From the NCBI RefSeq assembly GCF_002879645.1, contig NZ_PNRE01000019.1, positions 62,001 to 126,000 on the forward strand: a stretch of 64,000 nt of DNA. The letters run 5' to 3'. Source of the stretch: Halomonas heilongjiangensis. GTDB taxonomy: Bacteria; Pseudomonadota; Gammaproteobacteria; Pseudomonadales; Halomonadaceae. This document shows, one piece after another, positions 62,754-64,000 of the stretch. The notes beneath the pieces are model-generated. The model had not been told where the DNA came from and did no database searches. It saw only the letters and a program-made list of their open reading frames with translations. Each line of letters begins with the position of its first letter. Positions within the stretch are counted from its first letter, which is position 1. Both the position numbers and the translations under genes were made by a program.

Positions 62754-63139
62754 TCGCCGATGACCATGATCGCCTCTGCCTCGAACTGACTGCCCTTGGG
62801 CAGCGCCTTCACCCCTACCGCGGCGCGGGCCGGGAAGGGGGCGCTGAAGAACTCCTCCATCACCTGGTTGACGATGGCGAAGTTGTCCAGGTCCACCAGG
62901 TAGAGGTTGATCTTGACGATCTCGCCGAGCGAGCCCGCGGCCTCCTCGCAGACGGCCTTGAGGTTGGTGAAGACCTGACGGGCCTGGGCCTCGAAGTCGT
63001 CGGAGACGATCGTCATGGTCGCCGGGTCCAGCGGGATCTGGCCGGAGAGGTAGACGGTGTTGCCGGCCTTGACGGCCTGGGAGTAGGGGCCGATGGCGGC
63101 GGGCGCCTTGTCGGTGTTGATCACGGCCTTGTTGCTCAT
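62750..63139 (-). CDS. ridA: Reactive intermediate/imine deaminase RidA
   Basis: The 129-residue protein shows the RidA/YjgF signature: [22 protein letters not shown], the substrate Arg in [10 protein letters not shown] and the final FEAEAIMVI. It hydrolyses 2-aminoacrylate-type enamines. ATG 63139 (GGAGA upstream) is used; an in-frame extension to 63178 is rejected. It follows spoT, as in Pseudomonas. Confidence 0.95.
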   Translation of the reverse strand: MSNKAVINTDKAPAAIGPYSQAVKAGNTVYLSGQIPLDPATMTIVSDDFEAQARQVFTNLKAVCEEAAGSLGEIVKINLYLVDLDNFAIVNQVMEEFFSAPFPARAAVGVKALPKGSQFEAEAIMVIGD

Positions 63140-63232
63140 GGGCGTTCTCCGTGGTGTCGTTGGAAGGTTGTGATACATGAAAGAAATGGCTCGCCCACCG
63201 TGGCCACGGGGGCGGGCCGCTCGGGGAATGAC

Positions 63233-64000
63233 TCAGTTGCCGACGCGCGAGATCCTGCCGATGTGGGACAGGTTGCGCAGGCGCTTGATGATCCTGGCCA
63301 GGTGCACGCGGTCGTGCACCGCCAGGGTCAGGTGCACGATCGACAGCCGGGCGTCACGCTCCTCGATGCCGATGCGCTCGATGTTGGCCCCGGCGTCGGT
63401 GACCAGGCCGGCGAGTTCGGCCACCAGACCGCGGCGGCTCTCCACCTCGAGGCGCAGCGCGACGGGGAAGTCCTCGTCGATCTCGTCGGACCACTCCAGG
63501 GGGAACAGCTTGTCCGGGTCGTTCTTGAGTTCGCCGAGATTGCGGCACTCGGTGCGATGCACCACGATCCCCTTGCCTACCGAGAGATGGCCGATCACCG
63601 GGTCGCCGGGCAGCGGGTGGCAGCAGCGGGCGAACTTGATCACCATGCCCTCGGCACCGCTGATCACGATGGGACCGTGGGGCCGGCCCTGGCGATCCGT
63701 CGTCTCGCGCGCCTCGCCGTGCTGCAGGTCGATCAGCCGGCGTGCCACCACGTGGGCGACCCGGGTGCCCAGGCCGATGGACTCGAGCAGGCCCTCCTCG
63801 TGCTTCAGCGCCAGCTCGGCCAGCAGGGTGTGGAGCGGGCCGCCGGGCAGCTCCTCCAGGCTGGTCTCGAAATCGGCCAGGGACTTGTTGAGCAGGCGCC
63901 GGCCGAGCTGCACCGCCTCGGTCTGCTGCTGGTGCTTCAGGGCATGACGGATCGCCGAGCGCGCCTTGGCGGTGACCACGAAGTTGAGCCAGGCCAGGTT
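63233..64000 (-). CDS. spoT: (p)ppGpp synthetase/hydrolase SpoT, C-terminal part
   Basis: The last 256 or so residues are visible; the gene continues beyond the right edge. They hold the end of the helical region (LNFVVTAKARSAIRHALKHQQ split), the zinc-finger/CC domain (KFARCCHPLPGDPVIGHLS, HRTECRNL) and a final ACT domain (SIVHLTLAVHDRVHLARII). SpoT rather than RelA is favoured by the CC motif form and by the ridA-recG neighbourhood. It controls the stringent response. Confidence 0.9.
   Translation of the reverse strand, partial: NLAWLNFVVTAKARSAIRHALKHQQQTEAVQLGRRLLNKSLADFETSLEELPGGPLHTLLAELALKHEEGLLESIGLGTRVAHVVARRLIDLQHGEARETTDRQGRPHGPIVISGAEGMVIKFARCCHPLPGDPVIGHLSVGKGIVVHRTECRNLGELKNDPDKLFPLEWSDEIDEDFPVALRLEVESRRGLVAELAGLVTDAGANIERIGIEERDARLSIVHLTLAVHDRVHLARIIKRLRNLSHIGRISRVGN

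Overview
This is a contiguous piece of a GC-rich gammaproteobacterial chromosome. Gene content and order suggest a Halomonas-like member of the Halomonadaceae. Runs such as mnmG-rsmG-parA-parB-atpIBEFHAGDC and pst-phoU / phoBR / ubiA-ubiC / rubredoxin reductase / hupB / recG-oxyR / ridA / spoT resemble Pseudomonas, while the flanking genes differ. The taxonomic call is an inference from protein families and synteny, with no 16S rRNA in view. Nearly all of the window is single-copy core chromosome. I see no insertion sequence, prophage, CRISPR array, tRNA or rRNA.

Layout. (1) 1-9 kb, mostly minus strand: an OmpA-type lipoprotein start, hemW, rdgB, a c-di-GMP-type LuxR/CsgD/VpsT regulator (plus strand), a P-loop protein with a degenerate kinase domain, hemL, thiD, hemJ and a ClC transporter. 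(2) 9-13 kb, plus: argC, erpA and a glnHPQ-like amino-acid ABC operon ending in a terminator. (3) 13.0-13.6 kb: a 560-bp non-coding region rich in DnaA-box-like 9-mers with an AT-rich tract. It is a candidate replication origin or DnaA-binding regulatory region ahead of mnmG. (4) 13.6-25.1 kb: mnmG, rsmG, parA, parB and the complete F1Fo ATP synthase operon, with a good sigma70 promoter and a terminator. (5) 25-36 kb: mgtE, uppP, apbE, glmU, glmS, a DUF945 protein, a DUF72 protein and an NSS-family Na+ symporter. (6) 36-42 kb: a small conserved protein, hexR, a large palindromic REP-like element, uvrD, an orphan Tat-exported TRAP binding protein and a hotdog thioesterase. (7) 42-52 kb, the phosphate regulon: pstS, pstC, pstA, pstB, phoU, then cysZ and a copper chaperone, then a deletion scar holding fragments of an NCS1 permease and preA, then phoB-phoR. 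Pho boxes stand in front of pstC and phoB. (8) 52-64 kb: ubiC-ubiA, a rubredoxin-reductase-like flavoprotein, hupB, an SCP2-like protein, yccS, oxyR-recG, an SDR protein, pagL with the tail of a second pagL copy, thpR, ridA and the 3' end of spoT.

How it works together. The window joins chromosome maintenance near the origin (DnaA boxes, ParAB, MnmG/RsmG), energy (ATP synthase), cell-wall precursor supply (GlmS, GlmU, UppP), heme synthesis and delivery (HemL, HemJ, HemW), ubiquinone entry (UbiC, UbiA) and a self-contained phosphate-starvation circuit. I found no clearly new multi-gene system. The most useful unusual points are the DnaA-box region, the VpsT-like regulator and its repeat-rich leader, the pseudokinase/P-loop fusion, the ClC with a channel-type internal gate residue, the orphan TRAP receptor with a perfect palindrome, the two REP-like elements, the preA/NCS1 scar and the pagL duplication relic.
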